A stretch of DNA of 64,000 nucleotides from Desertivirga arenae (GTDB taxonomy: Bacteria > Bacteroidota > Bacteroidia > Sphingobacteriales > Sphingobacteriaceae): positions 1 to 64,000 of the forward strand of contig NZ_JAFEWE010000018.1 in assembly GCF_017355785.1 (NCBI RefSeq), given 5' to 3'. The notes beneath the pieces were generated by a model, which did no database searches, was not told where the DNA came from, and saw only the letters and a program-made list of their open reading frames with translations. The position numbers were made by a program, and so were the translations under genes. The first letter of the stretch is position 1; each line of letters begins with the position of its first letter. This document shows positions 45,406-55,200 of the stretch, piece by piece.

Positions 45406-47514
45406 TTAATCACATTTTAGATTGCTTAGATTCAAGCCGTTCTTAAAGATCATGAACTCTGTCCTCCTGTTCCTTTGTTGTTCTTCTTCCGAACAAGGAA
45501 CATCATCACCACACTGATTTGTAAGCTGAGTTTCTCCATGGTAAGTGATCTTTATACGTTGAGGATTAATACCCAGGGAAACCAGGTATTTTTTAGCCGA
45601 CTCAGACCTTCTCAATGATAATCCAACATTATAAGCTTTCGATGCGCGGCTATCACAATGGCTACTTGCAATTACAGTCAGTTGCGGATATTGCTTTAAC
45701 AAGGAAGCCAGTCTGGTAAGTGCAGGCACAGCATCAGGCCGGATGAATGATTTATCCAGATCATAATAGATTGGGTTCAAACCAAAGAGCTTACTTAGCT
45801 GGCAGTTGGTGATTTCTGCAGCAGGAACTTTCTCCAGCGGACGATGCAACAACAGCTCCGTGTACAAAGTGGTCGACTTCGTAATTCCTTTGGTTGTAGT
45901 TGTCTTACTGTCTGTAGAATACCCTGCTTTATTAGCTGTTATGCTATAGTCTGTTTTAGGAGCAAGCCGGGTTGTAAAACGACCCATATTATCAGTGAAT
46001 AAAGAATCAACCTGGTTGTCATGTTCAATTTTCACCAACGCATTCTCAACCACTCTTTTATACCCCCCGAAGTCTGTGTAAACGGTTCCCTCCAGTTTAA
46101 GAATAAAAGGATCATAATTGAAGCTCAAAATATCATCGCTGCCATAGCGGTTAGAACTAAGGTATCCGCTCTTCTCATCTCCGCTTAAAATGATACCGAA
46201 GTCATCCTTAGCGGAATTAACCGGATACCCAAGGTTATGGGGTTCTGAAGCTGGTAAATTATTCTTTAACTCAACGGAGAAGATGTCCAATCCTCCCAGG
46301 CCTGAAAGACCGTCGGAGCTAAAGAATAGCTTGTTCGTTTTAGAAAGGTAAGGGAACGACTCATCACCTTCGGTGTTAACCTGTGAACCTAGGTTCTTTG
46401 GTTCAGACCATTCCGCATCACGACTTTCACGGGTACTATAATAAATGTCCTTCCCGCCCAAGCCTCCCGGCATATCAGAAACAAAATAAAGAACTTTTCC
46501 ATCCTCACTTAATGCCGGATGAGCCGTTGAATATTCTGTATTATTGAATTTGAAAGGCTGCTTATTATACCAGGTTCCACCTAGGTAATTTACCGAGTAC
46601 ATGTTTAGCTTATAAATGCCGTTCTTCTTGTCTTCTGCATTACTCTTATCGCGTTGGTTCCGGTTGTAGATCATGTAATACTCACCACCAGAGAAACTTG
46701 CAGGGCCATCATGATAAGCTGTATTCAAACCTCCCCTCAGCAGTTCTACAACCGAAGAATCTTTGAAAGAACTTACATCAGCAATCGTTCTCGGGTAGGT
46801 AATGTCCCCAAGCACCCTCGTATCGTTCACCGAAACCGGAAGGCGTTGTTTATGTGCTTTAGTAGCTCTCATTTCATCATTATAGAAGTAATTCGCAGGT
46901 GGAACTTTCGCAATTTTAGCAGTGTCCTTAACTATATAGAGATCAGTGAAGGGCGTTTCGGTCCAGCCAAAAACATTCCTTACTCCCCAGCGCCTGTCCC
47001 TGTTGGAACTAAAGATCAGGCCACGTTTAAAAAACACAGGCGAAAATTCATCTTTTGGAGTATTGATAGCCAAGTACTTAATTTTCCAGTCTGCAGAATC
47101 CTTATAAAAGCTTTTTAGCTTATTATAGCTGTCGCTTAGATTTTTTGCTCTTTTATCAGATGGTTTTTTCAGCAGGTACTGATTATAATACTTATGAGAT
47201 GCTTCATACTGGCCATTAGCAGCCAGCACATCTGCATACTTTAAATAGAACGCTGCTGTTTGATCCGCTTGTTCCGCCTGCTTCTGATACCAGGCTTGTG
47301 CGTTTTTATAATCCTTAACAGCACGATACGAGTCGGCAATTTTCTGTATCACCTCCTGATCGGTAGTATCAGACAGCTTATACAGTTGGATGGCTGCTCT
47401 ATACCTTAGAGCATTAAACTCCTTATCTCCTTTTGTTCTATATATAACCTTCTTCTGAGCAAAGATCTGAGAGGATATAAACAGGATTATTGAAAGTAAA
47501 TAGATTCTTCTCAT
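45406..47514 (-). CDS. TPR, PD40-propeller and OmpA protein of a T9SS module
   Basis: A 702-residue protein with a signal peptide (IYLLSIILFISSQIFAQ). TPR-like helices follow at about 25-130 (AQAWYQKQAEQADQTAAFYL). A PD40/WD40-like propeller at about 150-480 has FSSNRDRRWG, ALSEDGKVLYFVSDMPGG and KLFFSSDGLSG. Next come a CarboxypepD_reg-type beta sandwich (about 490-570) and an OmpA domain (YYDLDKSFIRPDAVP, SSHCDSRASKAYN, NRRTEFMIF). This architecture is common beside PorP/SprF genes and T9SS substrates (PorE/SprE-neighbourhood type), where it tethers the complex to peptidoglycan. It starts 2 bp after the PorP/SprF stop. Confidence 0.9.
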   Translation of the reverse strand: MRRIYLLSIILFISSQIFAQKKVIYRTKGDKEFNALRYRAAIQLYKLSDTTDQEVIQKIADSYRAVKDYKNAQAWYQKQAEQADQTAAFYLKYADVLAANGQYEASHKYYNQYLLKKPSDKRAKNLSDSYNKLKSFYKDSADWKIKYLAINTPKDEFSPVFFKRGLIFSSNRDRRWGVRNVFGWTETPFTDLYIVKDTAKIAKVPPANYFYNDEMRATKAHKQRLPVSVNDTRVLGDITYPRTIADVSSFKDSSVVELLRGGLNTAYHDGPASFSGGEYYMIYNRNQRDKSNAEDKKNGIYKLNMYSVNYLGGTWYNKQPFKFNNTEYSTAHPALSEDGKVLYFVSDMPGGLGGKDIYYSTRESRDAEWSEPKNLGSQVNTEGDESFPYLSKTNKLFFSSDGLSGLGGLDIFSVELKNNLPASEPHNLGYPVNSAKDDFGIILSGDEKSGYLSSNRYGSDDILSFNYDPFILKLEGTVYTDFGGYKRVVENALVKIEHDNQVDSLFTDNMGRFTTRLAPKTDYSITANKAGYSTDSKTTTTKGITKSTTLYTELLLHRPLEKVPAAEITNCQLSKLFGLNPIYYDLDKSFIRPDAVPALTRLASLLKQYPQLTVIASSHCDSRASKAYNVGLSLRRSESAKKYLVSLGINPQRIKITYHGETQLTNQCGDDVPCSEEEQQRNRRTEFMIFKNGLNLSNLKCD

Positions 47515-47516
47515 GA

Positions 47517-48443
47517 TTAAAAATAACGCGGTCCAACAATTCTGTCCTTTCTGAAACCAAACTCATATCTGATCATGATCTCGTGCGAACCCGAGTTATA
47601 ATCAACGAGCTTCGAAGTACTCCTGTCATAAGAGTATCCGATACGGATCTGGTCTGAAGCCTGAAGTTCCAATATTCCTGCAACAGCATCGCCGGTACGG
47701 TACTGGGCACCAACAGCAAAACGGTCTGCAATCCATAAGTTGCAGTTCAGGTCGAGCTGCAGCGGGGCTCCGGCAACACCTTTAAACAATACTGAAGGCT
47801 TTAATTTGAATGTCTGATCCAGGGTAAACACATAACCGGAAGACATGAAAAAGTGAAGATATTGCCTGGCGGCCAAAGCGTTTGAAGTTGTTACAGAATC
47901 ATTAACCAGGCGATTGTTAAAAAGGTGAGGAGTAGAAAGTCCGAGGTAGAACTTATCTGTATTATAATAAATACCAGCACCAAAGTTTGGCATCACTTTA
48001 TTCACATTCGAATAGAACGCCATGTCGGAAGGATTTGCTGAATTTAAACGAACAGAACTGAAATCAGCCCGGTACTGGGTAACAGAAGCCTGCAAACCGA
48101 AAGCAAGCGTGCCTTTTTCCATCAGTATCCGGTAAGCATAGCTCAGGTTAGCACCTGTAGTGTTCGTAACTCCCAGCTTATCGTTGAACACCTGGATGCC
48201 AGCGCCAACGCGCTTATTTGGCAAGGCGGTATCAAAAGACACCGTTTGTGTCTCGGGAGCGCCTTCAACTCCCACCCATTGCGACCGGTAAAGGCCTGTC
48301 AGGCTGGGAACGTTGCGACTCCCGGCATAGGCCGGGTTTATCGCTAAAGTATTGAACATATATTGGGTATACATTGCGTCCTGCTGGGCTCGCGACTGCC
48401 ATGCTGATAAAACTAATGCAGCTGCTACAATATATTTTTTCAT
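47517..48443 (-). CDS. PorP/SprF-family outer-membrane protein
   Basis: About 308 residues with a signal peptide (MKKYIVAAALVLSAWQSRAQ) and the family start DAMYTQYMFNTLAINPAYAG, followed by barrel strands such as RSQWVGVEG, FGAGIYYN and LGLSTPHLFNN. It ends IRYEFGF. In gliding Bacteroidota, SprF is needed to secrete its neighbouring adhesin SprB. Here the partner is probably the CTD-bearing protein at 48475-52275. An in-frame ATG at 48467 exists, but 48443 gives the normal signal peptide. All four genes from 45406 to 56777 run in one direction with short gaps. Confidence 0.92.
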   Translation of the reverse strand: MKKYIVAAALVLSAWQSRAQQDAMYTQYMFNTLAINPAYAGSRNVPSLTGLYRSQWVGVEGAPETQTVSFDTALPNKRVGAGIQVFNDKLGVTNTTGANLSYAYRILMEKGTLAFGLQASVTQYRADFSSVRLNSANPSDMAFYSNVNKVMPNFGAGIYYNTDKFYLGLSTPHLFNNRLVNDSVTTSNALAARQYLHFFMSSGYVFTLDQTFKLKPSVLFKGVAGAPLQLDLNCNLWIADRFAVGAQYRTGDAVAGILELQASDQIRIGYSYDRSTSKLVDYNSGSHEIMIRYEFGFRKDRIVGPRYF

Positions 48444-48474
48444 CGATATTAGATTACTGATTTTCATTGTTCTT

Positions 48475-51400
48475 TTACCTGTTAATTGTGATGAACCTTA
48501 CTCTCTTCTCTTTTCCATCTATGATGGCTATGTAGTAGTAAGTTCCATCCGGAACATTCTGGCCTACATAAATACCAGCGTTACATGTTCCATCCCAATC
48601 ATTTTTATAGTCAGGATTTTTATAAACCAGGTTACCCCAACGGTTATAGATCTCAAGATTCACTCGTCTCGGGCCAACATTCTCCAATTCAAACTTATCG
48701 TTTACACCGTCGCCATTAGGAGAGAATCCTTCTGGTATCACTACGTTAGTAGGATCAAGACTTATCGGTGTTGGCTTTGCTTCTCCCGCGTCAGATGGAT
48801 TATTATTACCATTTGGATCTGGATTTAATCCGTCGGTTGAAACATCCGTAGTTAGGCCACCTGTATTAGCTCCAGTACCTGTTGCAGTTGCTGTATTTTC
48901 GAAAACGCCTGAAGAACCGTTAGGCATTACATTAATTGTAAGGGTTATTGTTTCCGTAGCTCCAACCGGCAATGTACTTCCTGCTGAAAGCAGCTCTAAA
49001 CTATTTGTTCCGTTGTAACCAATGTTTGCTTTAAGCGTTCCACTAGCGATGATAGCGTTAACTTTTACATTCATTGGCGATGGGAAGACAGTTTGTAGGT
49101 TGTCAGAAACTTTCACATCGTTTAAGGCCACGTTTCCGTAGTTCTTAACATTCATGGTGTAAGTAAACGTGTAGCTACCATTTCCTTCAAGTTTTGGAGC
49201 CGACACCGTCTTCGCAATACCTATTTTAAGACTAATTGCCGTATTGAAGAATATAGTCGCGATATCTGTCAAGCCTGTTCCGACTTCCTTAAGTTCGTAA
49301 GGGATTGGCGTAGGATTGGTGATAAATCCAAATACGGGAACGAATGTGGTGTTTCCTGTTGCCGGATCGTAAGTCCAGGTTCCTTCACCGGTTACCGTTT
49401 TGGTATTTTGCACCCCAGGTGTTGAAGGATCAAGATCAACTATTATTTTATCAAGTGTTGCAGGGCTACCATCCGATAACTTATCGTTTGTTATGATATT
49501 AACAACGTTTACTCCAGGAACGGTACTGGTTCCAATATCGTTAACAGCATCTGGAGGAAGTTTGGTATACGTTATAGTTACCACTGCATTTGCACTCAAA
49601 CCTGTGATCTTCTCTATTAACTTATAAGGAAGGGCGGTAGGATTTGTAGTGAAGCCAGTGTTCGGATCAAATGTAAGGTTACCCGTAGCTGGATCATACG
49701 TCCATACACCTTCTCCAGCTACAGTCTTTGTAAGATCTATAGTTGGTGTAGAAGGATCAAGATCGACCGTTACTAATGCAGGTAAAGCAGGGCTTCCGTC
49801 AGAAAGCTTATCGTTCGCCAGGATGTTTTGCGTTACGTTAGCCCCAGGCGTGTTTCCTGTTGAACTATCATTTGCTGCAACCGGAGGAACTTCTGTATAG
49901 CCCACGGTTACCGTAGCATTTGCACTTAGTCCCGTGATCTTTTCAATCAGTTTATAAGGAAGAGCTGTAGGATCTGTGGTAAAGCCTGTATTCGGATCAA
50001 AAGTAAGATTACCTGTAACCGGATCATAGCTCCATACTCCTTCTCCTGTTACGGTCTTCGTAACCTCAATACCAGGTGTAGATGGATCAAGATCCACAGT
50101 TACCAATGCTGGCAGAGCGACAGTTCCATCAGAAAGCTTATCGTTTGTCAGGATGTTCTGCGTTACGTTAGCTCCAGGAGTATTTCCTAATGAACTATCG
50201 TTAGCTGCAACCGGAGGAACTTTGGTGTAACCTACCGTTACATTAGCATTCGCACTTAAGCCTGTAAGTGTTTCTATCAACTTGTAAGGAAGAGCAGTAG
50301 GGTCTGTAGTAAACCCGGCGTTCGGATCGAATGTAAGATTACCCGTAACTGGATTATAGGTCCACACTCCTTCTCCTGTTACCGTTTTAGTCAGGTCAAT
50401 AGCCGGAGTAGAAGGATCAAGATCGACAGTTACCAATGCTGGCAGAGCTGTACTTCCGTCAGCAAGCTTATCATTTGTTAAAATGTTCTGCGTAACGTTA
50501 GTTCCAGGCGTGTTTCCTGTTGAGCTATCATTTGATGCAACCGGAGGGCCTTTAACATAGGTCACTGTAACCACTGCATTATCACTCAAACCTGTAAGCT
50601 TTTCCGTTAATGAATACGGAATTGGGGTCGGATCTTTTGTAAATCCAGTATTTGGATCAAAAACAAGCGCTCCGGTAGCCGTATTATACGTCCACACTCC
50701 CTCTGAAGCTACCGTCAGGGTTGTTTGAACTCCTGCGGTAGTCAGGTCAAGGTCTACAGTAACTAAAGCTGGAAGAGCCTCACTGCTATCTCCCAGTTTA
50801 TCGTTAGTTAAAAGGTTAACTGTAGCATTTGCTCCGAGGGTGTTACCTGTTGAAGAATCATCTTCAGCAACAGGATTAGCAGGTATATACGTAATGGTAA
50901 CTGTTGCATTAGCCGAAAGTCCGGTAAGCGTTTCTTTCAATGTATAGGCTAGTGGCGTAGGATCTACCGTAAATCCAGCATCCGGGTTGAACGTTACTTC
51001 ACCGGTAGTACTGTTATAGGTCCATACTCCCTCTCCTGTTTTAGTAAAGGTAGTTTGTACTCCGGGAGTGTTTACGTCAATGTCAATTGAAGAATTTGAT
51101 GAAGTGGCCAGAGATCCGTCAGATACCTTATCGTTCGACAATATATCCAGAGTAACATCAGCACCCAGGGTATTTCCTGTTTTAGAATCGTTAACAGGGA
51201 CCGGAGGTAATTGAACAGGAGTTGTACTTACAGAAGCGCTGTTATTTGAAGACTCACTATCTGCAATTAAATTTGAGCTGGCAGTGTTCTTATATTCTGC
51301 TGCAGTTTTTGCAGGCAGCACTTTTCCTGTAACGGCCAGTGTTTGAGTAGCGGCATTGGCTAAGGTACCAACAGTCCACTTACCTGTTGACGGATCATAA

Positions 51401-52275
51401 GCTCCAGCAGAAGGACTAGCTGAAACAAAAGTATAACCAGCAGGCAGGAGATCAACCACCTCTACGCCTTCAGCTACTGCAGGACCATTATTTTTTACAG
51501 TAACCGTAAAAATCACATTGGTATTAACAGTTGGTGTTGCGTTATTTACCGTTTTAGTAACTGCAATATCTCTCGTTTGGAAGACAACCGGAGTCGGGAT
51601 ATTATCATCCAAAGGACTTCCGTCTCCGTCTCCATCCGGATCAGTCGAGTTATTCGAGTCGTCAAAAACCGGAGTATCATCAGTTGTTACAGCGCTAACC
51701 CTGGCAGTATTATTATAAGTAGTACCACCCGCAGCTCCATTCATCTTAACATTTAAGTTAATGGTAATCGTGGCAGATGCTCCGGCAACAAGCGTACTAT
51801 TGGCCGGATCTAATAAGGCAGAGTTAGCAGTCGTACCATCATAGCCTGCCGCCAAAGCAATCGTTCCTGTTTTAGCAGGAGCTGCGATAAGCGTATAAGT
51901 TAAAGGAGAGGGAAAGGTATTAGTTAATACATCAGTAACCTGAACCTTTTTTAAGTCTATAGTTCCAAAATTCTTTAACGTTATGGTATAAAGAACGTCG
52001 TAAGAACCGTCTGCTTTAATGGTTGAAACAGTTGCTGTTTTACCTATCCCGATCACAGGAAAAATAACAGGCGTTTGATCAGATAAAAGCCTGTTGATTG
52101 TCAAACCATCGTTTGATATATCTGATACAGCCACGTTACCAGGTGCTGTACCTTTTGCAGTTGCCGTGTTCTTAGCAGTGTAAGTAACCTGGGCAAAGGA
52201 ATCAGGCCGACCCGTAAGTAATAAAAGGCCAATTACCGGTAAGGTAATTTTCAAAAATGTCTTTGTAATATTCAT
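48475..52275 (-). CDS. CshA-type-repeat surface adhesin with T9SS type B C-terminal domain
   Basis: A 1266-residue exported protein with a signal peptide ending near residue 29 (DSFAQ). Two DUF11-like modules (about 30-230 and 235-350) are followed by six repeats of about 110 residues (357-1010) with the pattern PPVAANDSSTGNTPG, TNDKLSDGS, EGVWTYDPVTGNLTF and GFTTDPTALPYKL, like CshA fibril repeats. A further DUF11 (about 1010-1180) and the gliding-motility-type C-terminal domain (1180-1266: IPEGFSPNGDGVNDKFEL, IYNRWGNLVYK, DGTYYYIAII) complete it. That last domain is the type B signal for export through the T9SS. It follows the PKD-repeat gene by 20 bases. Confidence 0.92.
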   Translation of the reverse strand: MNITKTFLKITLPVIGLLLLTGRPDSFAQVTYTAKNTATAKGTAPGNVAVSDISNDGLTINRLLSDQTPVIFPVIGIGKTATVSTIKADGSYDVLYTITLKNFGTIDLKKVQVTDVLTNTFPSPLTYTLIAAPAKTGTIALAAGYDGTTANSALLDPANSTLVAGASATITINLNVKMNGAAGGTTYNNTARVSAVTTDDTPVFDDSNNSTDPDGDGDGSPLDDNIPTPVVFQTRDIAVTKTVNNATPTVNTNVIFTVTVKNNGPAVAEGVEVVDLLPAGYTFVSASPSAGAYDPSTGKWTVGTLANAATQTLAVTGKVLPAKTAAEYKNTASSNLIADSESSNNSASVSTTPVQLPPVPVNDSKTGNTLGADVTLDILSNDKVSDGSLATSSNSSIDIDVNTPGVQTTFTKTGEGVWTYNSTTGEVTFNPDAGFTVDPTPLAYTLKETLTGLSANATVTITYIPANPVAEDDSSTGNTLGANATVNLLTNDKLGDSSEALPALVTVDLDLTTAGVQTTLTVASEGVWTYNTATGALVFDPNTGFTKDPTPIPYSLTEKLTGLSDNAVVTVTYVKGPPVASNDSSTGNTPGTNVTQNILTNDKLADGSTALPALVTVDLDPSTPAIDLTKTVTGEGVWTYNPVTGNLTFDPNAGFTTDPTALPYKLIETLTGLSANANVTVGYTKVPPVAANDSSLGNTPGANVTQNILTNDKLSDGTVALPALVTVDLDPSTPGIEVTKTVTGEGVWSYDPVTGNLTFDPNTGFTTDPTALPYKLIEKITGLSANATVTVGYTEVPPVAANDSSTGNTPGANVTQNILANDKLSDGSPALPALVTVDLDPSTPTIDLTKTVAGEGVWTYDPATGNLTFDPNTGFTTNPTALPYKLIEKITGLSANAVVTITYTKLPPDAVNDIGTSTVPGVNVVNIITNDKLSDGSPATLDKIIVDLDPSTPGVQNTKTVTGEGTWTYDPATGNTTFVPVFGFITNPTPIPYELKEVGTGLTDIATIFFNTAISLKIGIAKTVSAPKLEGNGSYTFTYTMNVKNYGNVALNDVKVSDNLQTVFPSPMNVKVNAIIASGTLKANIGYNGTNSLELLSAGSTLPVGATETITLTINVMPNGSSGVFENTATATGTGANTGGLTTDVSTDGLNPDPNGNNNPSDAGEAKPTPISLDPTNVVIPEGFSPNGDGVNDKFELENVGPRRVNLEIYNRWGNLVYKNPDYKNDWDGTCNAGIYVGQNVPDGTYYYIAIIDGKEKRVRFITINR
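49245..51205 (-). repeat. Six tandem coding repeats of about 330 bp
   Basis: The six CshA-like units of the adhesin. The central three (about 49560 to 50550) are nearly identical at protein level and highly similar at DNA level; the outer ones are diverged. Repeat number could vary between strains, and the array may be collapsed in short-read assemblies. Confidence 0.8.
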
Positions 52276-52295
52276 TTTATATGTTCTCCCGGTAA

Positions 52296-55200
52296 TTAAT
52301 TCAATTTGACATTAACTATAAGTGTGATCGTTCCTTCTGCATTAGCAGCCAAGCTAGAGGATGACGCTGTAAGAAGGTTTTTATCAGCTCCACCATTGAA
52401 ACTGGCGTTTGCAACTAAAGAACCGGTCGCATTAATATTAACCTTCGTGAAGGTTTTAGGAGATGGGAAGGTTAAAGCCAGGTCATCCTCTACCTGTACA
52501 TTACTTAGCGCAGTTGATCCTGTATTTTTCACTTTGAATGTGAAGGTTACATTATAACTTCCGTCGTTTTGCTGTACCGGAGTACCAGCCGTTTTAGATA
52601 CCGCTATCTGACAATCCTCAATGTTAACGATGATATCATCCTGACTGGTAGTACAAGGGCCATTAGAGGTAGTCCAACGCAATTGATAAGCACCTTGTAT
52701 AAGACCATTTACACTCGCATTAGCGGCATTTATATCGCTGAAAACAGGATCACTCGCGCCGGCAGGCTTAGTTAGTACTGACCATGTCCCAACTCCGGAA
52801 ACAGGTGCAGTTGCATTAAGCTGAACAGGAGCATATAAACAATAGGTTGCAGAAACAGGGCCAGCATCAGCTGTTGACGGAGGATCAAAGGCTGTGATAG
52901 TAACTTCATCCTCATTGGTACAGCTGCTTCCATTAGAAAGTGCCCACTTTAATACATATACACCTGCCTTTAAATTGCTGACCGTTGTATTGGCTACAGT
53001 AGGACTTGCAAAAGCAGGGCTGCTACCTGCTGGCTTTGAAACAACTGTCCAGGTTCCAAGTTCAGAACCAACTGCTGCGTTTGCTGCAAGGGTCACACTC
53101 GCTGTTCCACCTATAGCGTTTGTACAGGTAGTTTGATCTGATCCTGCATTTGCAGCTGAAGGAGTTACGTCCGTAACATTCACGCTAACAGTCTGAGATG
53201 AAGGAGAACAAGAACCACTTGTTATTTCCCATTTAAAAATATAGGGGTTGCCGGGAGCGGCATTTAAGTTTGTAACAGTAGTAGTTGGAGAGTTTGGCGC
53301 TGTGATAACAGGGGTACTTGTACCACCGCTAACATAAGTCCAGGTACCATTTCCAATCAGAGGCGTAGTTCCGGTTAATACTACCCTGTCTGTACAAGCC
53401 GATGTTTGAGCGGCCATAGGCTGAACAGTTGTAGGAGGGTTGGAAACCGTAATACGAACTACATCTTTGTTTGATTGAGTGCCACTGCATGTTGCATTGC
53501 TTACTGTCCATTCAAGGATGTAAACACCGGCTTTAGTAAGGCCAGTAACCGTAGTAGATGCTGAACTTGTACTGGTAATTACTGCTGTTCCTCCTGTTGG
53601 CTGACTTCTGATACTCCAGGCTCCTGTTCCAACCGATGGTGCTGCTGCAGCTATCGAAACACTCGATCCATTTGCAGTACAAAGATCCTGGTCTGTACCA
53701 GCATCAGCAACTGATGGAGCCCCACTAACATTGATAGTAACATCATCTGATGAATTACCACATCCTCCGCTTGTGATGGTATACCTGAACACATAGCTAC
53801 TGCCAGGTATCAGATCAGAAAGGACAGCGTAAGAAGTATTAGGATTTTGAGATAATGTATAAGCAGGTCCGGATACATAGCTCCAGGTTCCGATACTTCC
53901 CTCGTTACCTTGTAATAAAGTTGTTGAGGTATTACATAAGTTCTGGTCAGCTCCAGCATTGGCCGACTTGTTAATCGTAATCTTTACTGTTGAAGAAGAT
54001 GGTGTACAGAAAGCACCGTTGGTAATGGTCCATTTTAGAATATACTCACCAAGTTCAAGGTTACTTATTGAAGTTAGGGGATTGCTTAAATCAGCAAATG
54101 TGGGATTATTTGGTCCACTAACTACAGACCATAAACCTGTTCCTACACTTGGGCTGTTCGCTGCAAGAATTGCTGAACTTACATCACAAAGTGTTTGGTC
54201 GCCACCTGCAAGTGATGTTGTTGGAGGCTCACTGATGTTATAGGTAATTTCAGCCGAAGAACTTGAACAAGCACCGTTTGAAATAGTCCATGTGAATTTG
54301 TAACGGCCAGATGTAAGTCCCGAAACCGTAGTGGCTGCCGAGGTTGGGTTAGCTATTACTGCCCCACCAGGACCGGCAGATTGTATCCACAGGCCTGTTT
54401 CAGCAGCAGCAGGCGAATTACCCTGTAAGGTAATATCAGCTAAGCTACATACATTTACAGTGGGAGCACCTGTTATTGTCGCCACGGTTGTTGGTCCTGA
54501 AACAGTAATGGTTACCGTATCCCGGGTTGGATTACAAGATCCGTTTTCCAGCTTCCATTCAAATTGGTAAGTACCATTAATGGCACCCGATACGGTCGTA
54601 TTATAAACACCAGCATTAAATGCCGGAGTATTAGGAGCTCCCGGCAAAAGGGTCCATGTGCCTGTTTCTGCACCTGTTGGCGCATTTCCGGCTAAGGTAA
54701 AACTCGTGGTACCGGAAGTTTTACACTGGTCGGCACCTGCAAGGGCCTGTTTGGGCCCGTTGCTGCTATTCGTATTGATCGTAACATTATCGGTGATCGT
54801 ACCGCAACTATTGCTGATCTTCCATTCCAGCTGGTAAGTTTTATTTGCAAGTAAGCCAGTAACAACAGCATTAGGATCATTGATGTTAGAAAACACCAGC
54901 GTACTTGCTGGTGAAGCAGGAGATTCTGACACCACTGACCAGGTTCCTGTTTCATTCAATAGTGGTTTGTTGGCATTCAATTTTACCGGGGTACCGTAGC
55001 AAGTAGCTATATCTGTCCCGGCATCAACAATAGTGGGAGTGGAAGCAACTACAACTTTGGTATCCGACTGGGTATCGCCACAGTCATTATCTCCGCCAGC
55101 AACGATCCATCTGAATACGTATACTCCACTTACAAGATTTGAAATTCCAGTAGTACTAGATAATTTGTCGGCGATAGTAGCTTTATTTGGTCCGCTTACC

